Counted from the stretch's first letter, positions 1 through 9,117 are shown. The stretch: 64,000 nt of DNA from Gammaproteobacteria bacterium (GCA_017302255.1 JAFLDV010000001.1:1-64000); one strand, 5' to 3'. The notes: generated by a model from the sequence alone, not told the origin. Numbers and translations: made by a program.

Positions 1-83
1 TCCATTCCGAACTCAGAAGTGAAACGCAGCTGCGACGATGGTAGTGTGGCAGATGCCATGCGAGAGTAGTACACCGCCAGGCT
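1..83 (+). rRNA. rrf: 5S ribosomal RNA, 3' part (cut by window start)
   Basis: The sequence reads as the 3' two thirds of a gammaproteobacterial 5S rRNA, with the conserved CCGAACTCAGAAGTGAAACG block at about 6-25 and the ATGCGAGAGTAG block at about 58-69. It ends near CGCCAGGCT at about 83. The 5' end lies outside the window, so this is the last gene of an rRNA operon transcribed into the window. A strong terminator follows directly. Confidence 0.93.
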
Positions 84-99
84 CCCAATAAAGTCAAAA

Positions 100-125
100 A
101 GCCCACTCGAAAGAGTGGGCTTTTT
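100..125 (+). terminator. Rho-independent terminator of the rRNA operon
   Basis: GCCCACTC (101-108) pairs perfectly with GAGTGGGC (113-120) around a GAAA tetraloop, followed by five T. It lies about 17 nt after the 5S 3' end, as expected for an rRNA operon. Confidence 0.92.
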
Positions 126-181
126 GCATTTATGGCCAAGCGGTTCAGTGAGCGCAGAGTAGTACAGTGAAATCGGGGTTT

Positions 182-207
182 CAAAAAGCCAACAATTTGG
201 CTTTTTG
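182..207 (+). terminator. Hairpin, possible bidirectional terminator (repeat copy 1)
   Basis: CAAAAAGCCAA (182-192) pairs with TTGGCTTTTTG (197-207) around CAAT. The A and T runs on both arms allow termination on either strand. An identical hairpin is at 355-380. Confidence 0.6.
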
Positions 208-354
208 CCGATTGAACGCCCTGAGCTCTGCGAAGGGCATCAAGGCTCCCCAAAGACTGGGCTTTTTGCATTTATGGCATCCTGCGGAATATTGCTCAGC
301 CGGACGTCGCACGGGGGCACTCCCATGCGAGGTAGTACAGTGAAATCGGGGGTT

Positions 355-380
355 CAAAAAGCCAACAATTTGGCTTTTTG
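355..380 (+). terminator. Hairpin, possible bidirectional terminator (repeat copy 2)
   Basis: This is an exact second copy of the 182-207 hairpin: an 11-bp stem (355-365 with 370-380) and a CAAT loop, inside the second unit A. Confidence 0.6.
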
Positions 381-420
381 CCGATTGAACGCCCTGAGCT
401 CTGCGAAGGGGACGGGAATT

Positions 421-446
421 AGGACTGCAAACAGTTTTGCAGTCCT
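421..446. repeat. Isolated 11-bp inverted repeat
   Basis: AGGACTGCAAA (421-431) pairs with TTTGCAGTCCT (436-446) around CAGT. It occupies the place in the third partial unit where units 1 and 2 carry the AAAAAGCCAA hairpin, but its sequence is unrelated. Confidence 0.6.
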
Positions 447-600
447 CCGATTGAACGCCCTGAGCTCTGCGAAGGGCATCAAGGCTCCCAATACGACTGG
501 GCTTTTTGCTTTATGGCATCCTGCGGAATATTGCTCAGCCGGACGTCGCACGGGGGCATTCCCATGCGAGGTATATCAAGGCTCCAAGACCTAACTTTTT

Positions 601-969
601 GCAGCAAATGTCACTCGAAATGCCCCGCGCACCAGCTATCGCCCAGTAAATTAAATCAAGCCAGTATGTGTTAAATGAATCAGGCGCTCCCATAAAAGAA
701 ACATCTGACGGTCATCCGATTGAGCATGTTGAATGACGACGGACACACTTACTTATACCAGTAGCAATCACGGCAATCCTTGCCATACGAGCCTGAAGAA
801 TTAGTAAGCGCGCTAATCGTGGGGGGTGAATTAGTTGTTTTAAAACAATAAGTTAGTTTGGTTTAGTTGATGGGCATAAATTGATAGAACAAACAAAAAT
901 GTCTATTGAAGTGGAATCAAAAGTAAAATTTAGCAGCTACTAATGGTGTAAAAAAGCGAAAAAAAGGCG
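601..969. other. Intergenic, no gene seen
   Basis: No frame with plausible start and codon use was found. The only structure noticed is a 14-bp perfect palindrome, TTGTTTTAAAACAA, at 835-848. The region separates the rRNA tail from a minus-strand gene that converges on it. Confidence 0.6.
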
Positions 970-999
970 AAAAAAAAGCCCGGACTAATAGAGACGGGC
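970..999 (-). terminator. Terminator of the DUF2062 gene
   Basis: On the minus strand, GCCCG (999-995) and CGGGC (982-978) frame a loop and are followed by seven T. It lies 30 nt past the stop of the minus-strand gene at 1031. Confidence 0.75.
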
Positions 1000-1030
1000 A
1001 TTCCTGAAAAAGATAAATAAACGAATAAAA

Positions 1031-1552
1031 TTACACTTTTTTCGCTTTAGCTAACCGTTTTTTCGAACGATTGATCCACTGTAAGCGGGTTTTAAAACCC
1101 CAAACTGTTCTCACTAAAAAGTAGCTTAGCGAGCTCGCGGTAATAGCAAAAATCGCTAATCCTAAAAATGTTGGTTTACCGACACCAAGTGCCCATTCAA
1201 GCCAGCCGGCAGCTCCAGCAGGGGTCATATAAGCACCTTCAGCATGTTCAGACCTTAGTACGTAACTGCCAACCTCATAAGCTGCATAATAAATAGGTGG
1301 AAACGTGAACGGATTTGTCACAAATGTTGATGCGGCACTCACAGGCAAATTCGCCCGAAGCATAACACCACAAGCAACTGCTAACGGGATCTGGCCTAAG
1401 GGAATCATAAAACCAAAAAACAAACCAAGCGCAACGCCAGTTGCCACATTACGACGTGACCAAACCCAGAATTCGGGATGATGCAACTTTGGGCCAATCC
1501 ACTTTAGCCATTTGTTTTCTAGAATTTGCTCTTTAGGAGGTAATTTAAACAT
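1031..1552 (-). CDS. DUF2062 domain membrane protein
   Basis: This 173-residue protein matches the DUF2062 family of small inner-membrane proteins. The SRRNVATGVALGLFFGFMIP segment near residues 32-51, the TNPFTFPPIYYAAYEVG block near 79-95 and a further hydrophobic helix near 125-148 are typical. The biochemical role of the family is unknown. It starts at ATG 1552 behind TAGGAGGTAA and ends 30 nt before its own terminator. It stands alone, divergent from the CoA-hydrolase gene at 1813. The basic C-terminus (RSKKRLAKAKKV) suggests a cytoplasmic tail. Confidence 0.85.
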   Translation of the reverse strand: MFKLPPKEQILENKWLKWIGPKLHHPEFWVWSRRNVATGVALGLFFGFMIPLGQIPLAVACGVMLRANLPVSAASTFVTNPFTFPPIYYAAYEVGSYVLRSEHAEGAYMTPAGAAGWLEWALGVGKPTFLGLAIFAITASSLSYFLVRTVWGFKTRLQWINRSKKRLAKAKKV

Positions 1553-1812
1553 AAGGGGATTTCAAACTGATGAAACAACAATGGCGCAATTGTAGCAGCA
1601 AAGATTAGAAAGTTCGCTACGACGAAGGTTGAAGTGACCAAATTATCGGGTAAAAATTCTGAAAATATGTACAGTTTCTTGGGCTTAAGTCGAATGGACG
1701 TTCACCGATAAGCACTCTAAGCTGGTAACTTTGGTAAGTATCACGGGGCAAGCTTGGACAAAACCAATTTAAGCCAATGAACCCTATCGTGAGTTGAACC
1801 TAAGGAGTCACT

Positions 1813-3660
1813 ATGCCGACAGCAGCGAGCACCGCCTTACTTGATTGGGCGAGCATTTTAAAATCGGGCAATCGTATCTTTATCGGTTCAAATGCAGCGG
1901 TACCTAATGCACTGATTGATGACTTGATCGAAAATTCCAAGCAGCTAAATGATATTGAAGTCGTCCATATTCAGACAATTTCTGATAATCGTTGGGTGGA
2001 CGAAAAATATAAAGAACTATTTAAGGTCAATACCTTATTTATTGGTGGAGACAAAATACGCCAAGCTGTTGCTGAAGGCCGAGCTGATTACACACCATGT
2101 TTTTTATCGGAAATTCCAACCTTATTTAGTACGGATATTTTGCCATTAGATGCGGCATTGGTAATGCTGAGCCCACCTGATGAATATGGCTATTGCTCAC
2201 TTGGAGTTTCTGTTGACGTCGTGTCCGCCGCTATTAGAAATGCAAAAAAGGTGATAGCGCAATTTAATCCATCTATGCCGCGGACCAGTGGTCATGCATA
2301 TATCCATGTTAGCAAAATAGATCAATATATCGAGGTAGATCAACCATTACCTGAAGTACCATTGGTTGGTTTTGAGCAACGTATTGAGCGGATTGGTCAG
2401 TATGTTTCCATGCTCATCGAAGACGGAGCAACTCTGCAAATTGGTGTCGGTAAGATCCCTGAAGCAGTACTGCGTTATTTAGGGAATCACAAAAACCTAG
2501 GGGTACATTCTGAATTAATTTCCGATGGCATCCTCGATTTGATGAAAAAAGGTGTGATCAACAATAGCCAAAAGACCTTCCATCCCGGAAAAACAGTGAC
2601 CAGTTTTTGCCTTGGCTCAAAGCGCCTTTATGACTTCGTAAACCAAAATCCGCATGTTGAGTTTTATCCAAGTGAATATGTGAATTCGCCAACAAATATC
2701 GCTCGCAATGACAAAATGGTTGCACTTAATAGCGCGATTGAAGTCGATCTAACAGGGCAAGTTGTATCAGATTCAATAGGTTATCAGTTTTATAGCGGCA
2801 TCGGTGGTCAAGTCGATTTCAGTCGTGGAGCATCCATGAGTAAGGGCGGTAAGCCGATTATCGCCTTACCGGCAACCGCCAAAAATGGCACGGTGTCGCG
2901 AATTGTTCCGCATATCGCGGAGGGGAGTGGTGTGGTGACATCTCGTGGACACGTCCACTATGTGGTCACTGAATATGGAGTCGCATCACTTCGCGGTAAA
3001 AGTATTCGTGAACGCGCTCTTGAGTTGATTCGAGTGGCTCATCCAAAATTCCGTCCGGAATTACTCGCTGAAGTTCGTAAACACTATTGGGTACCAAACT
3101 ATCAAGTGATGACTCCGATGGAAGTGCCAGAACTTGGTACCGTTGGACTAAAAATACTCAATATTGGTGGTGAAACTTTCGATCTCCGTCCATTAAACCC
3201 AGCTGACGAGCGCCGTTTACAAGAGTTTTTCTACTCGCACACCAAGGAAACTTTGATGTTGCGGTATAACCATCATCCAAAACAATTGAGCAGGGAGAAA
3301 TCATGTTCATTGGTGAGCGTCGACCAATCGAAAGATCTTGCCTTGTGTTTAGTAAAACAACAGGGCTCGGTGCTCGAGATACAGGCGGTTGGACGTTATT
3401 ACCTCGTTGAATCCAATAACAGTTGTGAAGTGGCTTTTGTCACCAGAGAACGTCATCAAGGTAAGGGTATGGCGACGATATTGCTGCAAGAAATGATTAA
3501 TATTGCGCGGATCCGGGGCTTGGCCAGTATGACCGCCTATGTCCGTGCCGAAAATAAACCAATGTTAACCGTGTTTGAAAAGGCAGGCTTCAAGCGTGTG
3601 AAAGGGGATGAGCCTGATGAAGTTAACTTATTGCTTCCATTGCAAAAAGGAGAGCAATGA
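1813..3660 (+). CDS. Acetyl-CoA hydrolase/transferase fused to a GNAT acetyltransferase
   Basis: This is a 615-residue fusion. Residues about 10-440 are a class-I acetyl-CoA hydrolase/4-hydroxybutyrate CoA-transferase-like domain, with VHSELISDGILDLM (E234 is the likely CoA-accepting glutamate by family analogy), GIGGQVDFSRGA near 329 and TEYGVASLRGKSIRERA near 385-400. Residues about 460-615 form a GNAT domain with the acetyl-CoA loop RHQGKGMA (547-554). The start is supported by AAGGAG just upstream. It overlaps the next gene, an HDAC-family deacetylase, by 4 nt, so the two are probably translationally coupled. The chemistry could be acyl-CoA hydrolysis or CoA transfer plus acetylation of a protein or small molecule; the substrates are not visible in the sequence. 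Confidence 0.88.
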   Translation: MPTAASTALLDWASILKSGNRIFIGSNAAVPNALIDDLIENSKQLNDIEVVHIQTISDNRWVDEKYKELFKVNTLFIGGDKIRQAVAEGRADYTPCFLSEIPTLFSTDILPLDAALVMLSPPDEYGYCSLGVSVDVVSAAIRNAKKVIAQFNPSMPRTSGHAYIHVSKIDQYIEVDQPLPEVPLVGFEQRIERIGQYVSMLIEDGATLQIGVGKIPEAVLRYLGNHKNLGVHSELISDGILDLMKKGVINNSQKTFHPGKTVTSFCLGSKRLYDFVNQNPHVEFYPSEYVNSPTNIARNDKMVALNSAIEVDLTGQVVSDSIGYQFYSGIGGQVDFSRGASMSKGGKPIIALPATAKNGTVSRIVPHIAEGSGVVTSRGHVHYVVTEYGVASLRGKSIRERALELIRVAHPKFRPELLAEVRKHYWVPNYQVMTPMEVPELGTVGLKILNIGGETFDLRPLNPADERRLQEFFYSHTKETLMLRYNHHPKQLSREKSCSLVSVDQSKDLALCLVKQQGSVLEIQAVGRYYLVESNNSCEVAFVTRERHQGKGMATILLQEMINIARIRGLASMTAYVRAENKPMLTVFEKAGFKRVKGDEPDEVNLLLPLQKGEQ

Positions 3661-4574
3661 TGCCGGTTACTGTACTTTCGCACCCTGCTTGTAACCGTCA
3701 TAACGTTGGCTCGGATCATCCTGAAAATCCTGCGCGATTGCATGCAATATCCGACCAAATTCTAAGTTCTGGCCTTGAATTTGTAATACACCAACGCGAC
3801 GCGAAAGCTGCTGATGTAGAGCAAATCGCCTTGGCGCATGACCGGGCTTATATTCAAAGTGTGATCAGTAAAAGCCCTTCGGCAGGCCAAGTTTGGCTTG
3901 ATGATGATACTGCAATTATGAATAAGTCGCTCGAGGCTGCAATGTATGCCGCCGGCGCTGGCATCATGGCGGTAGATTTGGTTATGCAAGGTCATGATCA
4001 ACAGGTGTTTTGCGCGATACGGCCGCCTGGCCATCACGCAGAATCAGCACAAGCAATGGGTTTTTGTGTGTTTAACAACATCGCGATTGCGGCGAAATAC
4101 GCATTGGCGCAATTCGGATTACGTCGTGTCGCTATCATCGATTTTGATGTCCATCATGGCAATGGCACCGAGCAAATCTTTAGGACTGATGAAAGGGTTT
4201 TGTTTTGCTCATCTTTCGAACACCCGTTTTACCCATATACAGACCCAATTGGCACGCCATTATGTTTAAAAATGCCATTGGCTGCAGGAAGCCAAGGGGC
4301 GGCTTTTCGCCAAGCGTTTACCAGTGAATGGCTACCCGCGCTGAGAGCCTTTCAGCCTGAGCTTATTTTGGTATCAGCAGGATTTGATGCGCACCAAGAG
4401 GATGAGATGGCGCATTTAAAATGGACAGAACATGACTATGCATGGATAGCGAGCGAGCTTAAACAGTTGGCACAGGAGTATTGCGGTGGTCGAATCGTAG
4501 CCTGCCTAGAAGGCGGGTATGCTCATAGCGCCTTAGGCCGCAGCGTGGTTGCCATGTTAAAAGCATGGATTTAA
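3657..4574 (+). CDS. Histone-deacetylase-family (AcuC-like) deacetylase
   Basis: This 305-residue protein carries all main HDAC-superfamily motifs: HPENPARL near residue 22, the active-site PPGHHAE (H126, H127), DFDVHHGNG with zinc ligands D164 and H166, and SAGFDAH with the third zinc ligand D244. A catalytic metal site is therefore intact. Known relatives deacylate proteins (AcuC on acetyl-CoA synthetase) or polyamines. Its ATG overlaps the stop of the CoA-hydrolase/GNAT gene (ATGA), and a second ATG follows directly. The pairing suggests an acetylation/deacetylation module, which is an inference. A weak hairpin (4613-4642) lies downstream. Confidence 0.9.
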   Translation: MMPVTVLSHPACNRHNVGSDHPENPARLHAISDQILSSGLEFVIHQRDAKAADVEQIALAHDRAYIQSVISKSPSAGQVWLDDDTAIMNKSLEAAMYAAGAGIMAVDLVMQGHDQQVFCAIRPPGHHAESAQAMGFCVFNNIAIAAKYALAQFGLRRVAIIDFDVHHGNGTEQIFRTDERVLFCSSFEHPFYPYTDPIGTPLCLKMPLAAGSQGAAFRQAFTSEWLPALRAFQPELILVSAGFDAHQEDEMAHLKWTEHDYAWIASELKQLAQEYCGGRIVACLEGGYAHSALGRSVVAMLKAWI

Positions 4575-4612
4575 GCCAAAAGCCGGTAAAATGAAGATGA
4601 CGGCCGCAATTC

Positions 4613-4642
4613 AGCAGAGGAAAGGCAAAGTTTCCTTCTGCT
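4613..4642 (+). other. Intergenic hairpin between the deacetylase gene and murB
   Basis: AGCAGAGGAAA pairs with TTTCCTTCTGCT with one bulge, around GGCAAAG. No T-run follows, so it is more likely an RNA-processing or weak attenuation element than a full terminator. Confidence 0.4.
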
Positions 4643-4694
4643 AAGCGCGACAATTTATTACAATGCAAGCAATGAAACCCACTTGAGTGCACTA

Positions 4695-5684
4695 ATGCGC
4701 GATTTGCATGATGTTGACGCCCGTCATTATTCAACCTTCCGCTTAGCGGCAAAGTTTTCTACCCTATGGGAAGTCTCCCAAGTAGAAGAACTCGCTAGTT
4801 TAGAGTTTACGGAAAATCCAATTGTCTTAGGTGAGGGCAGTAACAGCATCTTTTTACAGGATATTTCACGACCATTAGTGCGTTATTTGGCGAATGACTG
4901 CCAAGTAACTTTTGCTGAAGACGAGGTGTTTTTGCATGTTGAAGCTGGGCATAACTGGCATCAATTAGTCAGTGTTACTGTGGCAAATGGCTGGTGGGGA
5001 CTGGAAAATCTGGCATTGATCCCTGGTTCTGTAGGGGCTGCACCAGTGCAAAACATCGGTGCATATGGTGTAGAACTCGCCGACAGCTGCTTATATGTCG
5101 ATTTTTTTGAATGGGAAAGCCGTCAGGTTCAGAGACTGACTAAAACAGAATGCCTCTTTGCTTATCGCGACAGCATTTTTAAACAAACTCTTGCTGGGAA
5201 AGGCGTTATTGTTGCAGTTGGATTTAGACTCAAGCGCGCTGGCCAGCCGAAACTAAGTTACCAAGGCTTGGACCATTTGCCCGCAGACGCCTCGATAGAT
5301 GCTGTGTTTCAGGCTGTTATTGCTGTTCGTCAGAGCAAATTGCCTGATCCGCAGCAGCTTGCTAACTGTGGCTCATTTTTCAAAAACCCAGTAGTCAGCG
5401 CTTCGCGCTATTTCGCATTGCAAAGTCATTTTCCAAATATTCCGGGCTATAAACAAAGTGACGGCCAAGTAAAACTTGCTGCAGCTTGGCTGTTAGATCA
5501 GTGCGGTTTTAAGGGGGCAAGACTTGGCGATATTGGTTGTTACGAAAAGCAGCCACTAGTTTTAGTCAATCATGCTGCCGGAACCGGAGAGCAGTTAACT
5601 GAATTTGTCGGACATTTACAAGCAACGGTGTTGGCAAAATTTGAGGTAATGCTAGAGCCTGAAGTTAGGATGTATCGTGAATAA
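4695..5684 (+). CDS. murB: UDP-N-acetylenolpyruvoylglucosamine reductase
   Basis: MurB reduces UDP-GlcNAc-enolpyruvate to UDP-MurNAc with NADPH and FAD, the second committed step of peptidoglycan synthesis in the cytosol. The FAD-binding GEGSN (46-50), the IPGSVGAAPVQNIGAYG block, YRDSIFK, the NCGSFFKNP catalytic segment and the terminal EPEVRMYRE show a type I enzyme of about normal length (329 aa from this ATG). An in-frame TTG at 4683 would add four residues, and neither start has a clear Shine-Dalgarno sequence. Its end overlaps birA by 8 nt, the murB-birA order also found in E. coli. Confidence 0.95.
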   Translation: MRDLHDVDARHYSTFRLAAKFSTLWEVSQVEELASLEFTENPIVLGEGSNSIFLQDISRPLVRYLANDCQVTFAEDEVFLHVEAGHNWHQLVSVTVANGWWGLENLALIPGSVGAAPVQNIGAYGVELADSCLYVDFFEWESRQVQRLTKTECLFAYRDSIFKQTLAGKGVIVAVGFRLKRAGQPKLSYQGLDHLPADASIDAVFQAVIAVRQSKLPDPQQLANCGSFFKNPVVSASRYFALQSHFPNIPGYKQSDGQVKLAAAWLLDQCGFKGARLGDIGCYEKQPLVLVNHAAGTGEQLTEFVGHLQATVLAKFEVMLEPEVRMYRE

Positions 5685-6672
5685 ACCACAGAGTCTCGCC
5701 TTGCAACGTCAGCTTATTGCGCAACTGGCCAGTGGTGAGCTGCGCTCAGGAGAATGGTTAGCCGAACAAGCGGGTATTAGCCGTGCCGCCATAGCTCGGC
5801 ACATCGACCAACTGCAAGAGATTGGTTTAGATATTTACTCAATCAAGGGCAAAGGATACCGCTTAGCTCAGGCGATTTCGCTGCTTGATATCAACCAAAT
5901 GAAGGCTCATCAACCAAACCTGGCAGCTGAAATTTTGTTGCAGCACCTAACAGATTCGACCAATAGCCAGTTATTGAAAAAAATCCAAGATGGCCAAGCA
6001 ATGCAACGCGGAGCCGTGTTGGTGGCTGAAGCACAGTCGGCTGGGCGCGGTCGTCGCGGCAATACGTGGATTTCGCCATTTGGCAGTAATCTCTATTTTT
6101 CAATGTATTGGCCATTAGAACAAGGTATCCAAGCGGCAATGGGCTTAAGCTTAGTGGTTGCTGTGGCGGTTGCCGAGCTATTAGAACAACATTATCAACT
6201 ACCGATTAAATTGAAATGGCCAAATGACATTTATCTGGGGGGCCAAAAGCTCGGTGGCATTCTAGTGGAGTTGGCAGGGCAGAGTCATGCGCATTGCGAT
6301 GTTGTTATTGGGCTCGGCTTAAACGTGCAAATGCCAGCAGGTTCGGCGTCTGCAATTAGCCAACCCTTTACTGATTTGGCGCAGCATGTCAGTGCACCCA
6401 TAGACCGTAACTGGCTGGTGCCCGCACTGCAGCAGCAGCTATGTACCATCATGCAGCAGTTCGAGCAGTCGGGTTTTTCTGCCTACGTGAATCGGTTTAA
6501 CCAACGCGATTTGTGGCACGGCCAAACTGTGACTATTAGCAGTGCAACTACTCAACACAGCGGTGTTTGTCGGGGTGTTGATCAACAAGGCGCGCTGTTG
6601 TTAGAGCAGAATGGCGTGATCAGTAGTTATTACGGCGGCGAATTGAGTCTTAGAGGGAATGTGCATGGCTGA
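5677..6672 (+). CDS. birA: Biotin-protein ligase / biotin operon repressor
   Basis: This bifunctional protein makes biotinyl-AMP and biotinylates the acetyl-CoA carboxylase carrier protein; as a dimer it represses biotin genes. Residues about 1-65 form a winged helix-turn-helix (WLAEQAGISRAAIARHIDQL). The catalytic domain has the adenylate-binding GRGRRG (123-128) and KWPNDI (180-185), and a small C-terminal domain follows. Both functions therefore look intact. It starts with GTG behind TTAGGA and overlaps murB by 8 nt and coaX by 8 nt, so the three are probably one transcript. Confidence 0.95.
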   Translation: MNKPQSLALQRQLIAQLASGELRSGEWLAEQAGISRAAIARHIDQLQEIGLDIYSIKGKGYRLAQAISLLDINQMKAHQPNLAAEILLQHLTDSTNSQLLKKIQDGQAMQRGAVLVAEAQSAGRGRRGNTWISPFGSNLYFSMYWPLEQGIQAAMGLSLVVAVAVAELLEQHYQLPIKLKWPNDIYLGGQKLGGILVELAGQSHAHCDVVIGLGLNVQMPAGSASAISQPFTDLAQHVSAPIDRNWLVPALQQQLCTIMQQFEQSGFSAYVNRFNQRDLWHGQTVTISSATTQHSGVCRGVDQQGALLLEQNGVISSYYGGELSLRGNVHG

Positions 6673-7378
6673 GTTGCTGCTTGATATCGGGAATACGCGT
6701 GCGAAAGCTGTGATCCATCGATTCGGAGAATTAACTACATTTGATTTAGTTGAGACACTGCCGACAGATATTTCCGCCGTTTATTTTGCATCAGTGGCAA
6801 GTGCTGAGCGTGTTGAATCCCTTAAGACAGAATTTAATCTGGGCGATCTCAAGTGGCATCAGGTGTGTAGTGAAGCGAAGCGCAATCAATTGCACAATAG
6901 TTACGCACAGCCGCAGCTAATGGGCGTTGATCGCTGGTTGGCCATGCTGGGTGCGCAGCAATTTCATCAAAACCAAGCGCTTATTGTTGTGGATGCAGGA
7001 ACGGCATTAACTTTAGATGTAGTGGATAGTCTAGGTATGCATCAAGGCGGTTGGATATTGCCAGGTTTACGCCTGCAGCAACAGGCGGTTACGAGCCATA
7101 CGGCAAAGGTTTTTAACCGAGACGAGCAGCGACCTGAACTCGGCTTTGGGCAAGATACAGCGAGTTGCTTACAAAATGGTGCTCTGGCAGCTGTAGTTGC
7201 AGCAATTCGCTATGGAGTCAGCATGGTACCTCAAGGCAAACTAGTACTGACCGGTGGTGATGCCCCAGCATTATTGCGCTATCTAGAGGACCTAAACGTA
7301 GATTTTCAGCCTTTACTGGTATTTCACGGGTTAAGTCAATTTATCGCTAAAAAAACGGACACTTTGGCTAGCAATTGA
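6665..7378 (+). CDS. coaX: Type III pantothenate kinase
   Basis: CoaX phosphorylates pantothenate, the first step of coenzyme A synthesis. The 237-residue product has the ASKHA-fold phosphate loop DIGNTRAK (7-14), the GVDRWLAMLGA segment, DAGTALTLD and GGWILPGLRLQ. I chose ATG 6665 because AGAGGG (6652-6657) is 7 nt upstream; the ATG at 6659 is too close to it. Gammaproteobacteria of the E. coli type use CoaA instead, so CoaX here fits the Pseudomonas/Alteromonas side. It is the last gene before the tRNA operon. Confidence 0.95.
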   Translation: MAELLLDIGNTRAKAVIHRFGELTTFDLVETLPTDISAVYFASVASAERVESLKTEFNLGDLKWHQVCSEAKRNQLHNSYAQPQLMGVDRWLAMLGAQQFHQNQALIVVDAGTALTLDVVDSLGMHQGGWILPGLRLQQQAVTSHTAKVFNRDEQRPELGFGQDTASCLQNGALAAVVAAIRYGVSMVPQGKLVLTGGDAPALLRYLEDLNVDFQPLLVFHGLSQFIAKKTDTLASN

Positions 7379-7418
7379 GCACTTAGTGTAAAAAGATCTG
7401 TTTTTTTCGGATTTTCAG

Positions 7419-7447
7419 TTGCGCCCTACCATTCATTCCACTAGAAT
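7419..7447 (+). promoter_or_regulatory. Promoter of the thrU-tyrU-glyT-thrT-tuf operon
   Basis: TTGCGC (7419-7424) and TAGAAT (7442-7447) are spaced by 17 bp. A GC-rich CGCACCC discriminator follows, typical of stringently controlled stable-RNA promoters. The first tRNA begins 18 nt after the -10. Confidence 0.75.
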
Positions 7448-7464
7448 TCGCACCCACTGACGTA

Positions 7465-7540
<76 letters not shown>

Positions 7541-7545
7541 TTAGT

Positions 7546-7630
<85 letters not shown>

Positions 7631-7659
7631 TCTTCGTCAGATGAATAGCTACGAGTAGG

Positions 7660-7736
<77 letters not shown>

Positions 7737-7750
7737 AAATTTGATGAGAT

Positions 7751-7826
<76 letters not shown>

Positions 7827-7917
7827 CTTTTCAAATTCTCCAAGCCTCTCCAGCATAAATTCAAAAATAACCAATTTCATACAACCGCCGTTTTTGTTTT
7901 AAAAAAGGGTCTACATC

Positions 7918-9102
7918 ATGGCTAAGGCTAAATTTGAACGTAACAAACCGCACGTTAACGTAGGTACCATTGGCCACGTTGACCACGGTAAAACTACTCT
8001 GACTGCAGCTATCACCAACGTATTGGCTAAACACTACGGCGGTCAAGCATTCGCATTCGACCAAATCGACAAAGCGCCAGAAGAGAAAGCTCGTGGTATC
8101 ACGATCAACACTTCTCACGTTGAATACGATACTCCAACTCGTCACTACGCACACGTAGACTGCCCAGGCCACGCTGACTATGTTAAAAACATGATCACTG
8201 GTGCTGCACAGATGGACGGCGCTATCCTTGTAGTAGCGGCAACAGACGGCCCAATGCCACAAACACGTGAACACATCCTGTTATCACGTCAAGTAGGCGT
8301 ACCGTACATCATCGTGTTCATGAACAAATGTGACATGGTAGATGACGAAGAATTATTAGAATTAGTAGAGATGGAAGTTCGTGAACTTCTTTCAGACTAC
8401 GACTTCCCAGGTGATGACCTGCCAGTAATCCGTGGTTCAGCGCTGAAAGGCCTGGAAGGCGATGCAGCATGGGAACAAAAGATTCTGGACTTAGGTAACG
8501 CACTGGATACTTATATCCCAGAACCAGTACGCGCTATCGATAAGCCATTCATCATGCCAATCGAAGACGTATTCTCAATTGCTGGTCGCGGTACTGTAGT
8601 AACAGGTCGTGTAGAGCAAGGTATCGTTAAAGTAGGCGAAGCAGTAGAAATCGTTGGTCTGAAAGACACAGTAACAACGACTTGTACTGGTGTTGAAATG
8701 TTCCGTAAACTGTTAGACGAAGGTCGTGCAGGCGAGAACATTGGTGCGTTATTACGTGGTACTAAACGTGAAGACGTAGAACGTGGTCAAGTATTAGCAA
8801 AACCAGGTTCAATCAAGCCACATACTAAGTTCGAAGGCGAAGTATACGTATTGTCAAAAGAAGAAGGTGGTCGTCATACTCCATTCTTCAAAGGCTACCG
8901 TCCACAGTTCTACTTCCGTACAACTGACGTAACTGGTTCAGTAGAACTGCCAGAAGGCGTAGAGATGGTAATGCCAGGCGACAACCTGAAGTTCGTAGTA
9001 GAACTGATCAACCCAATCGCGATGGACGAAGGTTTACGCTTCGCAATCCGTGAAGGTGGTCGTACAGTTGGTGCTGGCGTAGTATCAAAAATCCTTGCTT
9101 AA
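7918..9102 (+). CDS. tufB: Elongation factor Tu (copy 1, tRNA-linked)
   Basis: EF-Tu delivers aminoacyl-tRNA to the ribosome as a GTPase. The 394-residue protein has the P-loop GHVDHGKT (19-26), DCPGH, NKCD, and domains II and III ([14 protein letters not shown]; the C-terminal [10 protein letters not shown]). Its protein is identical to the copy at 24678-25862. The nucleotide sequences differ at only five synonymous positions, in codons 9, 17, 18, 26 and 30, and identity continues past the stop through the terminator. It is cotranscribed with four tRNAs, as tufB is in E. coli. Confidence 0.98.
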   Translation: MAKAKFERNKPHVNVGTIGHVDHGKTTLTAAITNVLAKHYGGQAFAFDQIDKAPEEKARGITINTSHVEYDTPTRHYAHVDCPGHADYVKNMITGAAQMDGAILVVAATDGPMPQTREHILLSRQVGVPYIIVFMNKCDMVDDEELLELVEMEVRELLSDYDFPGDDLPVIRGSALKGLEGDAAWEQKILDLGNALDTYIPEPVRAIDKPFIMPIEDVFSIAGRGTVVTGRVEQGIVKVGEAVEIVGLKDTVTTTCTGVEMFRKLLDEGRAGENIGALLRGTKREDVERGQVLAKPGSIKPHTKFEGEVYVLSKEEGGRHTPFFKGYRPQFYFRTTDVTGSVELPEGVEMVMPGDNLKFVVELINPIAMDEGLRFAIREGGRTVGAGVVSKILA

Positions 9103-9117
9103 TTAGCATTGATTTAG

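Larger units (their letters stand above)
158..575 (+). repeat. Decayed tandem duplications of the rRNA operon tail
   Basis: Two kinds of unit alternate. Unit A (about 158-237 and 331-410, with a partial third copy 447-476) holds TAGTACAGTGAAATCGGGG, an AAAAAGCCAA hairpin and CCGATTGAACGCCCTGAGCT. Unit B (238-333 and 477-573) holds CATCAAGGCTCCC, half of the rRNA terminator (CTGGGCTTTTTGC), CCTGCGGAATATTGCTCAGC and CCCATGCGAGGTA. CCCATGCGAGGTAGTACA and AAGGCTCCC resemble the 5S 3' end, and CTGGGCTTTTTGCATTTATG resembles the terminator plus flank. The open frame at 205-594 runs through these repeats and is not a credible gene. Confidence 0.8.

Noticed and set aside
205..594. A 129-codon plus-strand open frame (and a 65-codon minus-strand frame) in the rRNA tail
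   Set aside because: It runs through direct repeats and hairpins derived from the 5S end, and the repeated peptide simply reflects the DNA repeats. No ribosome-binding site fits.
7861..8274. Minus-strand frame with near-identical copies antisense to both tuf genes
   Set aside because: It is a shadow of tuf codon bias; both copies exist only because the tuf genes are nearly identical.
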